Below, in pieces: positions 11,842 to 22,195 of a DNA stretch of 64,000 bases. The stretch is from Belnapia arida (lineage in GTDB: Bacteria > Pseudomonadota > Alphaproteobacteria > Acetobacterales > Acetobacteraceae). A program made the position numbers and the translations under genes. Below the pieces are notes generated by a model, which had not been told where the DNA came from, ran no database searches, and was given only the letters and a program-made list of their open reading frames with translations. Location: the NCBI RefSeq assembly GCF_016773205.1, contig NZ_JAETWB010000001.1:868001-932000 (forward strand). Reading direction: 5' to 3'. Each line of letters begins with the position of its first letter. Within the stretch, counting starts at the first letter, position 1.

Positions 11842-13077
11842 ATGAGCCTTCGCCTCCGCCTGCTGGCCCTCGCCCTGCTGCCCGGCCTCGTCGCCTGCTC
11901 CCTCGGCGGCAGCATCGCCGAGAACAGCATCGCCTATAACGGCACGATGCAGGCCGCGACGGATACCCTGCTGGTGGTCAACGTGCTGCGGGCGCGGGAC
12001 CAGGCGCCGCTGCATTTCTCGACCATCGGCGCCATCCATGGCGCTTTCACCCTCTCTGCCGGCTTCGGCTACGACCTCAGCCACTCGGCCGGCCTCGCCC
12101 AGCCGGCGCTTCTGGCCTCGACGAATCCGAGCTTCGACATCGGCCCGCTCGACCGCCAGGAATTCGCCCGCGGGCTGCTGCGGCCGATCGACCCGGTGCT
12201 GCTGCGCCTGCTCTCCGACCAGGGCCTGCCGGACCAAGTGCTGCTCTACCTGCTCGTCTCCAAATTCGATGAGGGGCCGGGCGGCCGCATCATCGCCAAC
12301 GACCCGGCCCGCCGCCAGGCACTGGACCCGGACGCCGAGGCCGCCTGCGCCGAGGCCGGCATGGAGGCCAGGCCGCCCTGCGACCCCTTCCAGGCCGTCG
12401 TCGACCGGCTGACCCGCTTCGGCCGCCTCCGCTTCAACGGCTATACCCGCCTGATCCCGCTCGGCCCGCCGCTCAGCCGGGCGGAGGCGACGGCGCCGGA
12501 CCGGCTTTCCATGCTGAAGGAGCCCGGCATTACCCTGCGCCGGGCCGGAGATGGGTGGCAGTTGTATCGTGCGGTGAACCAGCTGGTGATCTGCATACCC
12601 GGCCGCCCTGGCTCCTCACCGCCTTTCACCGCGCTTGCCCTCGACAACGAGCCGCCGCAGATCTCCCCCATCACCCAGGAGGGCGACCCCTGCAGTGCCG
12701 ATGAGGTGGCCGACCACGCCATCCATGCCGGCCGCGCGGCGCCTTCGGGCCTCGCCTGGTACCTGCGCTCGGTGGACGAGATCCTGCACTATCTCGGCGC
12801 CGTGCAGCGGCGGGGAGAGGAGGGTACCGCCTATCGCGTCTCCATCCCTCGGCCGGGCGGCGGCCAGGCAAGGCCGCGGCTCTTCCGCCTGTGGCAGCAG
12901 CCGCCCGCCCGGCCGCGGCTCGCCGCCGATTACCGCGGCACGCGCTGGTATGTGGCACAGCAGGACGAGGCGGAGGATCAGACGCTCCGGGTACTGGCGC
13001 TGACCACCCAGCTTCTCAACCTGCAGAAATCGGCGGGTGAGATTCCCTCCTCGGGGACGCTGCGCCTGGTGCGTTAG
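11842..13077 (+). CDS. putative lipoprotein of unknown function
   Basis: A 411-residue protein with a clear lipoprotein signal peptide: hydrophobic stretch LLALALLPGLVAC with the lipobox LVAC, so Cys19 would be lipidated. The mature part begins SLGGSIAENSIAYNGTMQAA and has the segment DTLLVVNVLRARDQAPLHFS, seen in a group of proteobacterial lipoproteins I recognise only as uncharacterised. Several cysteines occur in the middle. It is the last gene on the plus strand here, and its stop overlaps the stop of the convergent amidohydrolase gene by 4 nt. No function is proposed. Confidence 0.8.
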   Translation: MSLRLRLLALALLPGLVACSLGGSIAENSIAYNGTMQAATDTLLVVNVLRARDQAPLHFSTIGAIHGAFTLSAGFGYDLSHSAGLAQPALLASTNPSFDIGPLDRQEFARGLLRPIDPVLLRLLSDQGLPDQVLLYLLVSKFDEGPGGRIIANDPARRQALDPDAEAACAEAGMEARPPCDPFQAVVDRLTRFGRLRFNGYTRLIPLGPPLSRAEATAPDRLSMLKEPGITLRRAGDGWQLYRAVNQLVICIPGRPGSSPPFTALALDNEPPQISPITQEGDPCSADEVADHAIHAGRAAPSGLAWYLRSVDEILHYLGAVQRRGEEGTAYRVSIPRPGGGQARPRLFRLWQQPPARPRLAADYRGTRWYVAQQDEAEDQTLRVLALTTQLLNLQKSAGEIPSSGTLRLVR

Positions 13078-14312
13078 GCGCCCAGCCGGTCGATCATCGC
13101 CACCCCGCCCTTCATGACGAGGGGGATGCGCTCGCCCTGGCCGGTGAGCACGCCGATATCGGCGACGGGGTCGCCATCGACGAGGATCAGGTCGGCCAGC
13201 GCCCCCGGCGCGACCACGCCCAGCTGCCCCTCCTGGTTGAGCAGCACCGCCGCCACGCTGGTCGCGCTGCGCAACACCTCCGCCGCCGGCAGGACCTGGC
13301 GGCGGATGACGAACTCATCCGATTGCCGCCGGTGCATGGCGCCGAGCAGGTCGGTCCCGAGCGCCATCCGCACCCCCGCCCGCGCGAGGATCTCGAGGCT
13401 GCCGAGCCCGGCATCCTTCACGCTGGCAAGCTTCGCCATGCTCTCCTTCGGCAGGCCGAGCGCCGGCCCTTCCTCCTCCAGCGCGTCATAGGTGACGAGG
13501 GTCGGCACGGCGAAGGCGCCTCGCTCCGCCATGAAGCCGGCGGTCTCCGCATCGATCAGGTTGGCATGCTCGATCGAGCGCACGCCGAGCCGCACCGCGC
13601 GATGGATGCTCTCCGGCGTATAGGCATGGGCGAGCACGTAGCTGCGCCAGGCCTTCGCCTCCCAGACCGCGCAGGCGATCTCCTCGTCGCTGTATTGCAG
13701 GGCGTAGATCGGGTCGGAGGGCGAGGCGACGCCGCCGCTCGCCATGATCTTGATGGCATGCGCCCCGCGCTTCAGTTCGCCGCGCACCGCCTTCCGCACC
13801 TCGTCCACGCCATCGGCGATGACGCCGAGCGCCATGGTGGGCGCGCAGCAGCCGCAGAACTGGTCGAGCATGGTGTTCGGCCGCATGTCGCCATGGCCGC
13901 CGGTCGGCGACAGCGCGCGGCCCGGGTAGAACAGCCGCGGCCCGGCGATGAGCCCCGTCTCGCAGGCGATGGCGAGGCCCCAATCGGCGCCGCCCGCATC
14001 GCGGATGGTGGTGAAGCCGCGCTGCAGGGATTGCCGCAACCGCTCCGCCGCCTGCAAAGCCTGCAGGCTGCGCGGCAGCCGCTCCAGCCGGCCGAGATCG
14101 GCCTCGCTGCCGTAGGCATGGACATGCGCGTCGATCAGCCCGGGCATCAGCGTACGCCCGCCGGCATCGATGACGCGCGCGGTGCTGCTGGTGATGGGCC
14201 GGTCCGCCACCTCCTTGATCCGGTCGCCCTCGACCAGCAGCTCCATCCCCTCGGCGAGCCCATCGGCGAGGCCATCGAAGAGCCGGAAGTTGCGGAACAG
14301 CGTGCCGGTCAT
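13074..14312 (-). CDS. metal-dependent amidohydrolase (imidazolonepropionase/Xaa-Pro hydrolase type)
   Basis: Amidohydrolase superfamily member, 412 residues from the ATG at 14312. All metal ligands are present: HxH in GLIDAHVHAYGS, a carbamylatable lysine in AIKIMASGG, histidines in VLAHAYTPE and SIEHANL, and the aspartate in LGTDLLGAM. The GGHGD segment is typical of the subgroup that includes prolidase-type amidohydrolases acting on Xaa-Pro or N-acyl amino acid substrates. The exact substrate cannot be read from sequence. The gene is divergent from the TonB-dependent receptor, with a palindrome in the shared upstream region. Confidence 0.88.
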   Translation of the reverse strand: MTGTLFRNFRLFDGLADGLAEGMELLVEGDRIKEVADRPITSSTARVIDAGGRTLMPGLIDAHVHAYGSEADLGRLERLPRSLQALQAAERLRQSLQRGFTTIRDAGGADWGLAIACETGLIAGPRLFYPGRALSPTGGHGDMRPNTMLDQFCGCCAPTMALGVIADGVDEVRKAVRGELKRGAHAIKIMASGGVASPSDPIYALQYSDEEIACAVWEAKAWRSYVLAHAYTPESIHRAVRLGVRSIEHANLIDAETAGFMAERGAFAVPTLVTYDALEEEGPALGLPKESMAKLASVKDAGLGSLEILARAGVRMALGTDLLGAMHRRQSDEFVIRRQVLPAAEVLRSATSVAAVLLNQEGQLGVVAPGALADLILVDGDPVADIGVLTGQGERIPLVMKGGVAMIDRLGA

Positions 14313-14381
14313 GAGGTGCCTCGTCGGTCTGCGGCGCGAGCATCGCGCATTGCGCCGGCTTGCGCCATCCACCCCGGCGGA

Positions 14382-14398
14382 TCAGTATAACATACTGA
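14382..14398. promoter_or_regulatory. perfect palindrome upstream of TonB-dependent receptor
   Basis: TCAGTAT-AAC-ATACTGA: perfect 7-bp arms around a 3-nt centre, in a short AT-rich island (about 14380-14420) inside GC-rich DNA. It lies between the divergent amidohydrolase and TonB-receptor starts, about 50-70 nt from each. The shape suits a dimeric repressor. The TATAACATA core recalls Fur/Zur-family operators in alphaproteobacteria, but regulator identity is inference. Confidence 0.5.
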
Positions 14399-14448
14399 AA
14401 ATAAACAACAAATACATGAACATATCAATAGCCTTGGATGATGCAGAG

Positions 14449-16533
14449 ATGAACAGCTATCGAGTTGTCGCGGTTGTTTCGGTCCTCCTCGCCGATGCGG
14501 CGCGGGCGGAGGAGCCGGCCTTCGAGCTGCCCGACCTCGTCGTGCGGTCCCGCAGCCTCGACGTGGCGCGCAACGCCATCGCCCCGAGCCTTGGCGCCAG
14601 CCGCTACGAGATCGACCGAGAGACCATCCAGAAGCTGCCCGGGGGCGAGAATGCCCGCCTCACCGACGTGTTGCTCCAGGCGCCGGGCGTGGTGCAGGAG
14701 GCCTTCGGCGACCTGCATGTCCGCGGCGACCACCGCAACCTGCAATACCGCGTCAGCGGCGTGCTACTGCCGGAGGCGATCAGCGGCTTCAACCAGCTCT
14801 TCGACGCGCGGGCGCTGCGCAGCGTCTCGCTCATCACCGGCGCGCTGCCGGCGCAGTTCGGCTACCGCACGGCGGGCGTCGTCGACATGCAGCTCCGCTC
14901 CGGGCTCGAGGATCCCGGCGGCAGCATCGGCGTCTATGGCGGCAGCTTCGGCACCATCCAGCCGGGCGCCAGCTATGGCGGCAGTGCCGGGCCAGTCGAG
15001 TATTTCGGCACGCTCTCCGGCCTCCGCAGCGACCGCGGCTTCGAGAACCCGACGCCGGGCCGGACCGCCCTTCACAACGAGACCGACCAGATCCGCGGCC
15101 TGGTCCATGCCGCTGTGCCGGTCGGCGACCGCAGCCGCATCTCGCTGATCGCCGGCAGCATGTACTCCACTTATCAGGTGCCGAACACGCCGGGGCTGCG
15201 CCCGGCCTTCACCGCCTATGGCCAGTCCATCTTCGACAGCACCGACCTTCGCGCGCGCCAGGTGCAGCGCAACAGCTTCGCCATCCTTGCCGGGCAGCAC
15301 AGCCTGGGCGATGCCGACCTCCAGCTCTCCACCTTCATCCGCCGCTCCTCCATCCGCTACCGGCCGGACGGGCTCGGCGACCTGCTTTTCGACGGTTCGG
15401 CAAGCACCGTGGCGCGGGAGAGCCTGTCCTACGGTACGCAGGGCGACGCGGCCTGGCGCCTGCACCGGGAGCATACGCTGCGTGGCGGCTTTTCCCTGTC
15501 CCAGGATACGACCCGCAACGTGACGGACAGCACGCTGCTGCCGCTCGACGCAGTGGGCAGCGCCCTCGACGCGCCCTTCAACCTGCGGGAGGCCGGCCGC
15601 GTGCGGCAGACGCTGTTCGGCCTCTATCTGCAGGACGAGTGGCGCATCACCGACCGGTTGACGCTCAATGCCGGCGGCCGCTTCGACACCATATCCGGCA
15701 TCGTCGAAGCCTCGCAATTCAGCCCGCGCGCCAACCTTGTCTGGACGCCGGACGAGGCAACCACGGTCGCCCTCGGCTATGCCCGCTACTTCACCCCGCC
15801 GCCGGCCGAACTGGTCGGCGCCATCGACATCGCCCGCTACCGCGGCACGAGCTTGCAGCCATCCACCCAGCAGGCGGACCCTGTGCAGCCGGAGCGGACG
15901 CACTACGTCAACCTCGGCATCCGTCGCCGCGTCACCGAGAGCCTCACCCTCGGCATCGAGGCCTATGGCCGCTCGGTCGAGGACATGCAGGATCTCGGGC
16001 AGTTCGGCCGGGCCTATGTCTTCTCGCCCTACAACTACCGGCGCGGCCGGGTCTACGGCACGGAGCTGACGGCCGATTGGCGCCAGGGCCCTTGGCGGGT
16101 CTACGGCAACCTCTCCGTCTCGCGCTCGGAGGGAAGGGGCCTCGTCTCCAACCAGTATTTTTGGTCGCCGGCCGAACTCGCCCAGATTCGCCGCAAATGG
16201 GTCCGCACCGATCATGATCAGCTGCTCACCGGCTCAGCCGGCGCCGCCTACGAGGCCTGGGAGGGCGGCACCCTGTCCAGCTCTCTCGTCTATGGCAGCG
16301 GCATGCGGAAGGGCTTCGCCAATAGCGAGGTGATGACGCCCTATCTCACGGTCAATCTCGGCGTCTCGCAGCGCCTGACCCTGCCGGATGGCGGCGCCTG
16401 GACGCTCCGTTTCGACGTGATCAATCTCTTCGACCGTGGCTACCAGCTGCGCGACGGGACCGGCATCGGCGTTGGGGCGCCGCAATACGGGATGCGGCGG
16501 GGCTTCTTCGCCGGTTTGTCGCGGGCGATTTAG
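14449..16533 (+). CDS. TonB-dependent outer-membrane receptor
   Basis: Energy-coupled outer-membrane transporter, about 694 residues from the ATG at 14449. The N-terminus MNSYRVVAVVSVLLADAARA looks like a signal peptide. It is followed by a TonB-box-like LPDLVVRS, a plug domain (about residues 45-150: DVLLQAPGVVQEAFGDLHVRGDH, then FGYRTAGVVDMQL) and a beta-barrel ending with FFAGLSRAI. The last residue is not the usual Phe/Trp. An upstream ATG at 14416 is in frame but would weaken the signal peptide. The substrate is unknown; the palindrome just upstream suggests a repressed, probably metal- or nutrient-responsive gene. Confidence 0.9.
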   Translation: MNSYRVVAVVSVLLADAARAEEPAFELPDLVVRSRSLDVARNAIAPSLGASRYEIDRETIQKLPGGENARLTDVLLQAPGVVQEAFGDLHVRGDHRNLQYRVSGVLLPEAISGFNQLFDARALRSVSLITGALPAQFGYRTAGVVDMQLRSGLEDPGGSIGVYGGSFGTIQPGASYGGSAGPVEYFGTLSGLRSDRGFENPTPGRTALHNETDQIRGLVHAAVPVGDRSRISLIAGSMYSTYQVPNTPGLRPAFTAYGQSIFDSTDLRARQVQRNSFAILAGQHSLGDADLQLSTFIRRSSIRYRPDGLGDLLFDGSASTVARESLSYGTQGDAAWRLHREHTLRGGFSLSQDTTRNVTDSTLLPLDAVGSALDAPFNLREAGRVRQTLFGLYLQDEWRITDRLTLNAGGRFDTISGIVEASQFSPRANLVWTPDEATTVALGYARYFTPPPAELVGAIDIARYRGTSLQPSTQQADPVQPERTHYVNLGIRRRVTESLTLGIEAYGRSVEDMQDLGQFGRAYVFSPYNYRRGRVYGTELTADWRQGPWRVYGNLSVSRSEGRGLVSNQYFWSPAELAQIRRKWVRTDHDQLLTGSAGAAYEAWEGGTLSSSLVYGSGMRKGFANSEVMTPYLTVNLGVSQRLTLPDGGAWTLRFDVINLFDRGYQLRDGTGIGVGAPQYGMRRGFFAGLSRAI

Positions 16534-16536
16534 CGG

Positions 16537-16561
16537 TTGAGGGGAGCGCTGCTCCCCTCAA
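16537..16561 (+). terminator. terminator hairpin after TonB-dependent receptor
   Basis: Perfect 11-bp arms TTGAGGGGAGC and GCTCCCCTCAA with a 3-nt GCT loop, starting 3 nt after the receptor stop codon. No U-tract follows, but position and stem strength make a transcription terminator likely. Confidence 0.7.
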
Positions 16562-16658
16562 GCTCCTCTCGCCAGGCCGTAACCCGGCCCAGACCGGTCT
16601 GAGTTGGGGGCGGGACCGGGGCGGGATATCATCGCCAGGAAGAATGGGAGAAACGCCG

Positions 16659-17420
16659 ATGCTGGACCTGCCAGCCCTCGTTGCCGAGCTGAATGCGCTG
16701 CTGCGCCTCAAGACGACGGTCATCGGCATGAAGATGTACGGGACGGTGGCCGAGATGGAGGCCATCCCCCGCATCCGCCGGCCGAAGACCGTCCACGCCA
16801 CCGACCAGATCGTCAGCATGGCCTCCCGCCTCGGCTGGACGGTCGGCATTACCGGCGAGGACCTTGTCGGCTCGCAGTGTCGCGCCGTCATCGGCCTCGG
16901 CCCGCAGGATGAGGAATGGCGCCGCGGCGAGAAATATGTCGGCATCTGGCACGGCACCCAGGAGGATGCCCAGGCGCGTCAGGAGGCGCTCGATGTCGTC
17001 CCGCATGGCCGCTATCAGGCCATGGCCGTGAGCCCCCTCGATTCCGGCCGCATCCCCGAGCCCGACATCGCGCTGGTCTATGCGACGCCAGGGCAGATGA
17101 TCATCCTCATCAATGGGTTGCAGTACCGCAACTACCGGAAGTTCGAGTGGAGCGTCGCCGGCGAGAGCGCCTGCGCCGATAGCTGGGGCCGCGCACTCAA
17201 GACCGGTGAGCCGAGCCTATCGCTTCCCTGCTACGCCGAGCGCCGCTATGGCGGCGTGCCGGACGAGGAGATGCTGATGGCGCTCAGGCCGGCCGACCTC
17301 CGCACCGCCGTCGACGGCATGAAGGCCCTCGCAAAGAACGGCCTTCGCTACCCCATCCCGCCCTATGGCATCCAGAATGATCCCTCGGCCGGGATGGGCG
17401 TGAGCTATGCGAGGCCCTGA
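16659..17420 (+). CDS. DUF169 family protein
   Basis: A 253-residue protein matching the DUF169 pattern: an N-terminal MLDLPALVAELNALLRLKTTVIGMKMY, a central Cys-containing ITGEDLVGSQCRAVIGLG, and the C-terminal PSLSLPCYAERRYGGVPDEEM. The ATG at 16659 follows GGGAG at a good distance, so it is preferred over the ATG at 16644. Conserved cysteines are seen, but no cofactor can be assigned. DUF169 proteins have no firm function. It ends in a 16-nt overlap with the convergent histidine kinase gene. Confidence 0.85.
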   Translation: MLDLPALVAELNALLRLKTTVIGMKMYGTVAEMEAIPRIRRPKTVHATDQIVSMASRLGWTVGITGEDLVGSQCRAVIGLGPQDEEWRRGEKYVGIWHGTQEDAQARQEALDVVPHGRYQAMAVSPLDSGRIPEPDIALVYATPGQMIILINGLQYRNYRKFEWSVAGESACADSWGRALKTGEPSLSLPCYAERRYGGVPDEEMLMALRPADLRTAVDGMKALAKNGLRYPIPPYGIQNDPSAGMGVSYARP

Positions 17421-18379
17421 CCAGCCGGAAGACGCATGATGCAACGCAGCCCAGCCGGGGCGAAGTCGAGTGTCACCGCCCCGCGGATCTGCCTGGCGAG
17501 GCCGCCTTCCAGCAACTGCGTCCCCATGCCGCGGCGGGCAGGGCGGCCCGGTACCGGCGGCCCGCCACTTTCCTCCCAGTGGAGCAGGTGCCAGGCCTGA
17601 CCTTGGTCGTCGGCCTCGGCCTCGCCCCACCAGAGTCTCACCTGGCCCGCAGGGGTGGAGAGGGCGCCATGCTTCACCGCATTGGTCGCCAGCTCGTGCA
17701 GGGCGATACCGAGCGCCACGGCCCTGTTGGCCGGCAGCGTGACGGCCGGCCCGGCGATGGTGATCCGCCCCGGTTCCATGTGTGGGGCCAGGGCCTCCCG
17801 CACCACCAGCTCGAGCGTGGTACCGATCCAGCCCTGGCGGAACAGGGCGTCGTGGGCGCGGGACAAGGCATGCAGCCGGCCGAGGAAGTTCGGGTGGAAT
17901 TCCTCCGGGCTGAGTGTGGTGCGCCGCGTCTGCTCCGCCATGGCGACCACCACGGCGAGGGTGTTCTTGATGCGATGGGTCAACTCCGCCACCAGCTCGT
18001 CCCGCTGGTCGAGGGCCTGCTTCATCTCGGTGACGTCGATGCAGGACCCGAAATAGCCGGCGAAGCCGCCGCCGTTCTCGTAGGGCCTGCCGTTGTCCAG
18101 GAGCCACCGCCAGGCTCCGTCATGCCGGCGCAGGCGGTACTGCATGCTGAAGGGGCGCCGCGCATCGAAGGCTTCCGTGTAGACCGCAAGGCAGCGGTCG
18201 AAGTCGTCGGGATGGACCCCTTCGGCCCAGCCGAAGCCGAGTTCCTGCTCCAGCGTCCGGCCAGTGAAATCCAGCCAAGGCCTGTTGAAGAAATCGCAGG
18301 CCTTGCTCGGGTCCGCCCGCCAGACCATGACCGGCGCATTGTCGGCGAGAAGACGAAACCGGGCATCGCCATCGGGCAT
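17405..18379 (-). CDS. PAS-domain HWE-family sensor histidine kinase
   Basis: Soluble sensor kinase of 324 residues. A PAS domain (about residues 5-125: FRLLADNAPVMVWRAD ... GYFGSCIDVTEMKQ) precedes the dimerisation/phosphoacceptor helix ELTHRIKNTLAVV and a catalytic domain. The family hallmarks are the histidine in the N-box HELATNAVKHGALS and the WEE of LLHWEESGGPPV. HWE kinases occur mainly in alphaproteobacteria and often act in general stress or light signalling. No transmembrane segment or adjacent response regulator is visible. I prefer the ATG at 18379, preceded by GGAAGGAAG, over a TTG six codons upstream. Confidence 0.92.
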   Translation of the reverse strand: MPDGDARFRLLADNAPVMVWRADPSKACDFFNRPWLDFTGRTLEQELGFGWAEGVHPDDFDRCLAVYTEAFDARRPFSMQYRLRRHDGAWRWLLDNGRPYENGGGFAGYFGSCIDVTEMKQALDQRDELVAELTHRIKNTLAVVVAMAEQTRRTTLSPEEFHPNFLGRLHALSRAHDALFRQGWIGTTLELVVREALAPHMEPGRITIAGPAVTLPANRAVALGIALHELATNAVKHGALSTPAGQVRLWWGEAEADDQGQAWHLLHWEESGGPPVPGRPARRGMGTQLLEGGLARQIRGAVTLDFAPAGLRCIMRLPAGQGLA

Positions 18380-18445
18380 TCCGGGCTTCCTTCCCAAGGG
18401 TGCAGGAACCTAGGTCACCCGGCCGCCCGGCGCCAGCGAGACACC

Positions 18446-19042
18446 TTACGAAGGTGACTGGATCAGGGATAGCAATTCGCGGCGCGTGTCGAAATTCTCG
18501 CGGAAGGCGCCCAGCATCCGGCTGGTGACCATCGTCACGCCAGTCTGGTGCACCCCGCGCGTCGTCATGCACTGGTGCGCGCTCTCGATGATGACGGCGA
18601 CGCCCCGCGGCTGCAGCACCTGGTCGATCGTATTGGCGATCTGAGCCGTCAGCTTCTCCTGGATCTGCAGGCGCTTGCCATAGGCCTCGACCACCCGCGC
18701 CAGCTTGCTGATGCCGACCACGCGCCGGGCCGGCAGGTAGGCGACGTGGCAATGGCCGATGATGGGCACCATGTGGTGCTCGCAATAGCTCTCCAGCCGG
18801 ATGTTCTTGAGCAGGACGATCTCGTCATACCCCTCGACCTCGTCGAAGGTGCGCTCCAGCAGCGCCACCGGGTCGACCTGGTAGCCGGCGAAAAGCTCCT
18901 CGTAGGCGCGCGCCACCCGGGCGGGGGTGTCGAGCAACCCTTCCCGCGTCGGGTCGTCGCAGGCCCAGCGGATCAGGGTGCGGACGGCATCCTCGGCCTC
19001 GGCGCGGCTCGGGCGCTGGGGCGGCTGGGCGGGAAGTGACAT
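18446..19042 (-). CDS. folE: GTP cyclohydrolase I
   Basis: Converts GTP to 7,8-dihydroneopterin triphosphate, the first step of folate synthesis. The 198-residue protein starts at the ATG at 19042 ([10 protein letters not shown]). Zinc ligands C87 and H90 in [10 protein letters not shown] and C158 in [11 protein letters not shown] are present, with the family segments [20 protein letters not shown] and [20 protein letters not shown]. It follows the RND operon by 55 bp in the same direction, but a functional link is not apparent. Confidence 0.97.
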   Translation of the reverse strand: MSLPAQPPQRPSRAEAEDAVRTLIRWACDDPTREGLLDTPARVARAYEELFAGYQVDPVALLERTFDEVEGYDEIVLLKNIRLESYCEHHMVPIIGHCHVAYLPARRVVGISKLARVVEAYGKRLQIQEKLTAQIANTIDQVLQPRGVAVIIESAHQCMTTRGVHQTGVTMVTSRMLGAFRENFDTRRELLSLIQSPS

Positions 19043-19097
19043 CGCGTATCTCCGGCGGTTGCGGCGGGGGCCTGGGCCCACCACCGAAATACCTCTC

Positions 19098-22000
19098 CTA
19101 CTCTGCCGGCGCCGCCGCCGCCACGGTTTGCCGCTTCCGCCGCCCCACACCATCGAGCGCCAGGTAGACCACCGGCGTGGTGTAGAGCGTCAGGACCTGC
19201 GACAGCAGCAGCCCGCCGATGATGGTGATGCCGAGCGGGTGCCGCAGCTCCGACCCCGCCCCGGAGGCCATGGCCAGCGGCACCGCGCCGAAGACGGCGG
19301 CCAGCGTCGTCATCAGAATCGGACGGAAGCGCTCCCGGCAGGCCGCCATGATGGCCTCCAAGCCGCCGATTCCCTCGCTCCGCTCATGTTCCAGGGCGAA
19401 ATCGACCATCATGATGGCGTTCTTCTTCACGATACCCATCAGCAGGATCACGCCGATCAGGGCGATGACGGTGAAAGGCGTCCCCGTCACCAGCAGCGCC
19501 AGCAGCGCGCCGATGCCGGCCGTCGGCAGGGTGGAGAGGATGGTGATGGGGTGCAGCAGGTGCTCGTAGAGCACGCCCAGCACGATATAGATGGTCAGCA
19601 GCGCCGCCAGGATCAGCAGCGGCTGGTCTTGGGCGAAGGATTGGAAAGCCTTGGCGCTGCCGGCGAATTCCGTCCGCATCCCGTCCGGCAGCCCGGCTTC
19701 CTGCGCCACCCGCTGCACCGCCTCCGCTGCCTGGCCCAGCGACATGCCCTCGGCGAGGTTGAAGGTGATGGTCGAGGCCGGGTACTGGCCCTGATGCGTC
19801 ACCGCCAACGGCGCCGTCGCCCGCGTCAGCCGGACGAGGCTTGAGAGCGGCACCTGCGTCCCGCCGGCGCCCGGCACGTAGATATCGTCCACCTGTTCGG
19901 GGAATTGCTGTAGCCCCGGCTCCAGCTCCAGCACCACGCGGTACTGGTTGCGCGCCCGGTAGATGATCGAGACCTGCCGCTGCGCGAAGCCGCTGTTCAG
20001 CGCCGAGGCGATGCCGGAGACGCTGACGCCGAGCCGCGCCGCAGCATCCCGGTCGATCTCCAGCCGCGTGACCAAGCCGGCCCGCTGCTGGTCGGAGGAG
20101 ACATCGGTGATGCCGGCGACGCCGCGCAGCCTCTGCACCAGCACCTCCGACCAGGATTCCAGCCCCTCCAGGTCCGGCGAAAGCAGCACGAACTGGAATT
20201 GCGCATTCCCCGCCCGTCCGCCAAGGCTGATGTCCTGCACGGCGCGGAGGAAGGTCTGCATGCCGGGGATGCCGTTCAGCGGCCGCCGCAGCCGGTCGAT
20301 CACCTGGACCGCGGGGACGTTGTCGCGCTCCGCCAGCGGCTTCAGGCTGAGGAAGATGCGCCCCTGGTTGCCCGACGAATTGCCCCCGCCGCCGCCGACC
20401 TGGGAGGCGATGCTGGCGACGGCCGGGTCGCGCATCAGGACCTGCACCACCCGCTCCTGCAACACCTGCATGGTCTGGAAGGAGGTGTCCGGCGGCGCCC
20501 GGGTCGTGCCGATGATGAGGCCGGTATCCTGGTCTGGGAAAAAGCCCTTGGGAACGATGACGTAGAGCCAGACGGTGAGGCCGATGAGCGCCAGGGTGAA
20601 GACCAGCATGATCCGCCGGAAGCGCAGCACCTGCCGCAGCGACCAAAGATAGCCGCGCGTCATCCACTCCATCCCCGCATCGACGAGGCGGATGACGAGC
20701 CCCGGCCGGTGCGGCGCGCTCCGCGCCAGCCGCCCCGCCATCATCGGCGTGAGGGTAAGGGAGACGACACCCGAGATGGCGACGGCAATGGCGAGCGTCG
20801 CCGAGAACTCGCGGAACAGCCGCCCGACGATGCCGCCCATGAAGAGCAGCGGGATGAAGACCGCGATGAGCGAGACGGTGATCGAGACGACGGTGAAGCC
20901 GATCTGCCGCGCGCCCACCAGCGCGGCCTCCAGCGGCTTCATGCCGCGCTCCATCAGCCGTGCCATGTTCTCGATCATGACGATGGCGTCGTCGACCACG
21001 AAGCCGACCGAGATGGTGAGCGCCATGAGCGAGAGATTGTCGAGCGAGTAGCCGACCAGCCACATCACCACCAGTGTGCCGAGCAGCGAGAGCGGCACCG
21101 AAGCGCCTGCCGCCGCGACGGCCGAGGTGCGGCCGAGGAAGAGCGCCACGACGGCGATGACGAGGACGATCGAGATCAGCAGCGTCTGCTGCACGTCATG
21201 CACGCTGGCGCGGATCGTCTCCGACCGGTCGCGGATGGTGGTGATATGCACGCCGCCCGGCAGCCAGCGCTCCACCTCCGGCAGCATGCGCTGGATGCCG
21301 TTCACCACCTCGATGACATTGGCGTCCGGCTGCTTGAAGATGATCATCAGTACCGCCGGCCGGCCATCGACCGAGCCGCCCTGCCGCCGGTCCCGCACGT
21401 CGAGCGCGACGCGTGCGATGGAGCTGATACGGACGAGGGCGCCATTGGCCGATTTCAGCGTGATGGCGCCGAATTCCTCCGGCGTGTTCAGCCGGTCGTT
21501 GACGGCGATGGCGGCAGATTGCTGCGAGCCGTCGATCAGCCCCGTCGCCTGGGTAACGTTGTTGTTGGCGATCGCCTGGCGGATCTGCTCCATCCCGACG
21601 CCCGCTGCCCTGGCGGCCGCTGGATCGACGGTGACGCGCACCGCCGGTTGCTCGGCGCCCGCGATCAGGACCTGGGCGACGCCCGGCACCTGCGCGATGC
21701 GAGGCCCGACCAGGCTGTCGGCGGCGTCATAGACCGCGCCCGGCGTCACCGTATCGGCGGCGAGCGACATGATGAGCACCGGCGCATCGCCCGGATTGGC
21801 CTTGCGGAAATAGGGCGGGATGGCGAGGCCCGCCGGCAGGTCGCTGCCCGCCGCGTTGATCGCCGCCTGAACGTCCCGCGCCGCGCCCTCGACGCTGCGC
21901 GAGAGGTCGAACTGCACGATGATGGAGGTTGCACCGAGCGAGGAGGTGGAGGTCATCTCCGTCACGCCCGCGATGGCGCCGAGCCGCCGCTCCAGCGGCG

Positions 22001-22193
22001 CGGCGACGGAGGAGGCCATGGTCGCCGGGTCCGCCCCCGGCTGGCCGGCGCCGATGACGATGGTCGGCAGGTCGATGCTCGGCAGCGGCGCGACGGGGAG
22101 CGCGAAATAGGAGACGATGCCCGCCAGCGCGATGCCGATGGCGAGCAGCGCGGTGGCGATCGGCCGGCGGATGAAGGGCCCGGAGATGGACAC
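19098..22193 (-). CDS. mdtC: RND multidrug efflux transporter subunit, MdtC-like
   Basis: Inner-membrane proton/drug antiporter of 1031 residues. It opens with a GTG start ([20 protein letters not shown]) 2 nt after the stop of the first RND gene. Twelve membrane helices are expected; the proton-relay pair is in [13 protein letters not shown], and [17 protein letters not shown] precedes the last helices. An Asn/Gly-rich stretch (about residues 657-668) lies in the second periplasmic domain. Two adjacent, similar RND genes downstream of one adaptor is the MdtABC layout, in which MdtB and MdtC form a heterotrimer. Assignment of B versus C rests on order only. Substrates are unknown. Confidence 0.93.
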   Translation of the reverse strand: MSISGPFIRRPIATALLAIGIALAGIVSYFALPVAPLPSIDLPTIVIGAGQPGADPATMASSVAAPLERRLGAIAGVTEMTSTSSLGATSIIVQFDLSRSVEGAARDVQAAINAAGSDLPAGLAIPPYFRKANPGDAPVLIMSLAADTVTPGAVYDAADSLVGPRIAQVPGVAQVLIAGAEQPAVRVTVDPAAARAAGVGMEQIRQAIANNNVTQATGLIDGSQQSAAIAVNDRLNTPEEFGAITLKSANGALVRISSIARVALDVRDRRQGGSVDGRPAVLMIIFKQPDANVIEVVNGIQRMLPEVERWLPGGVHITTIRDRSETIRASVHDVQQTLLISIVLVIAVVALFLGRTSAVAAAGASVPLSLLGTLVVMWLVGYSLDNLSLMALTISVGFVVDDAIVMIENMARLMERGMKPLEAALVGARQIGFTVVSITVSLIAVFIPLLFMGGIVGRLFREFSATLAIAVAISGVVSLTLTPMMAGRLARSAPHRPGLVIRLVDAGMEWMTRGYLWSLRQVLRFRRIMLVFTLALIGLTVWLYVIVPKGFFPDQDTGLIIGTTRAPPDTSFQTMQVLQERVVQVLMRDPAVASIASQVGGGGGNSSGNQGRIFLSLKPLAERDNVPAVQVIDRLRRPLNGIPGMQTFLRAVQDISLGGRAGNAQFQFVLLSPDLEGLESWSEVLVQRLRGVAGITDVSSDQQRAGLVTRLEIDRDAAARLGVSVSGIASALNSGFAQRQVSIIYRARNQYRVVLELEPGLQQFPEQVDDIYVPGAGGTQVPLSSLVRLTRATAPLAVTHQGQYPASTITFNLAEGMSLGQAAEAVQRVAQEAGLPDGMRTEFAGSAKAFQSFAQDQPLLILAALLTIYIVLGVLYEHLLHPITILSTLPTAGIGALLALLVTGTPFTVIALIGVILLMGIVKKNAIMMVDFALEHERSEGIGGLEAIMAACRERFRPILMTTLAAVFGAVPLAMASGAGSELRHPLGITIIGGLLLSQVLTLYTTPVVYLALDGVGRRKRQTVAAAAPAE

Positions 22194-22195
22194 GG

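Noticed and set aside
16534..16658. Riboswitch between TonB receptor and DUF169 genes
   Set aside because: Only a simple terminator-type hairpin is visible; no conserved riboswitch core was seen.
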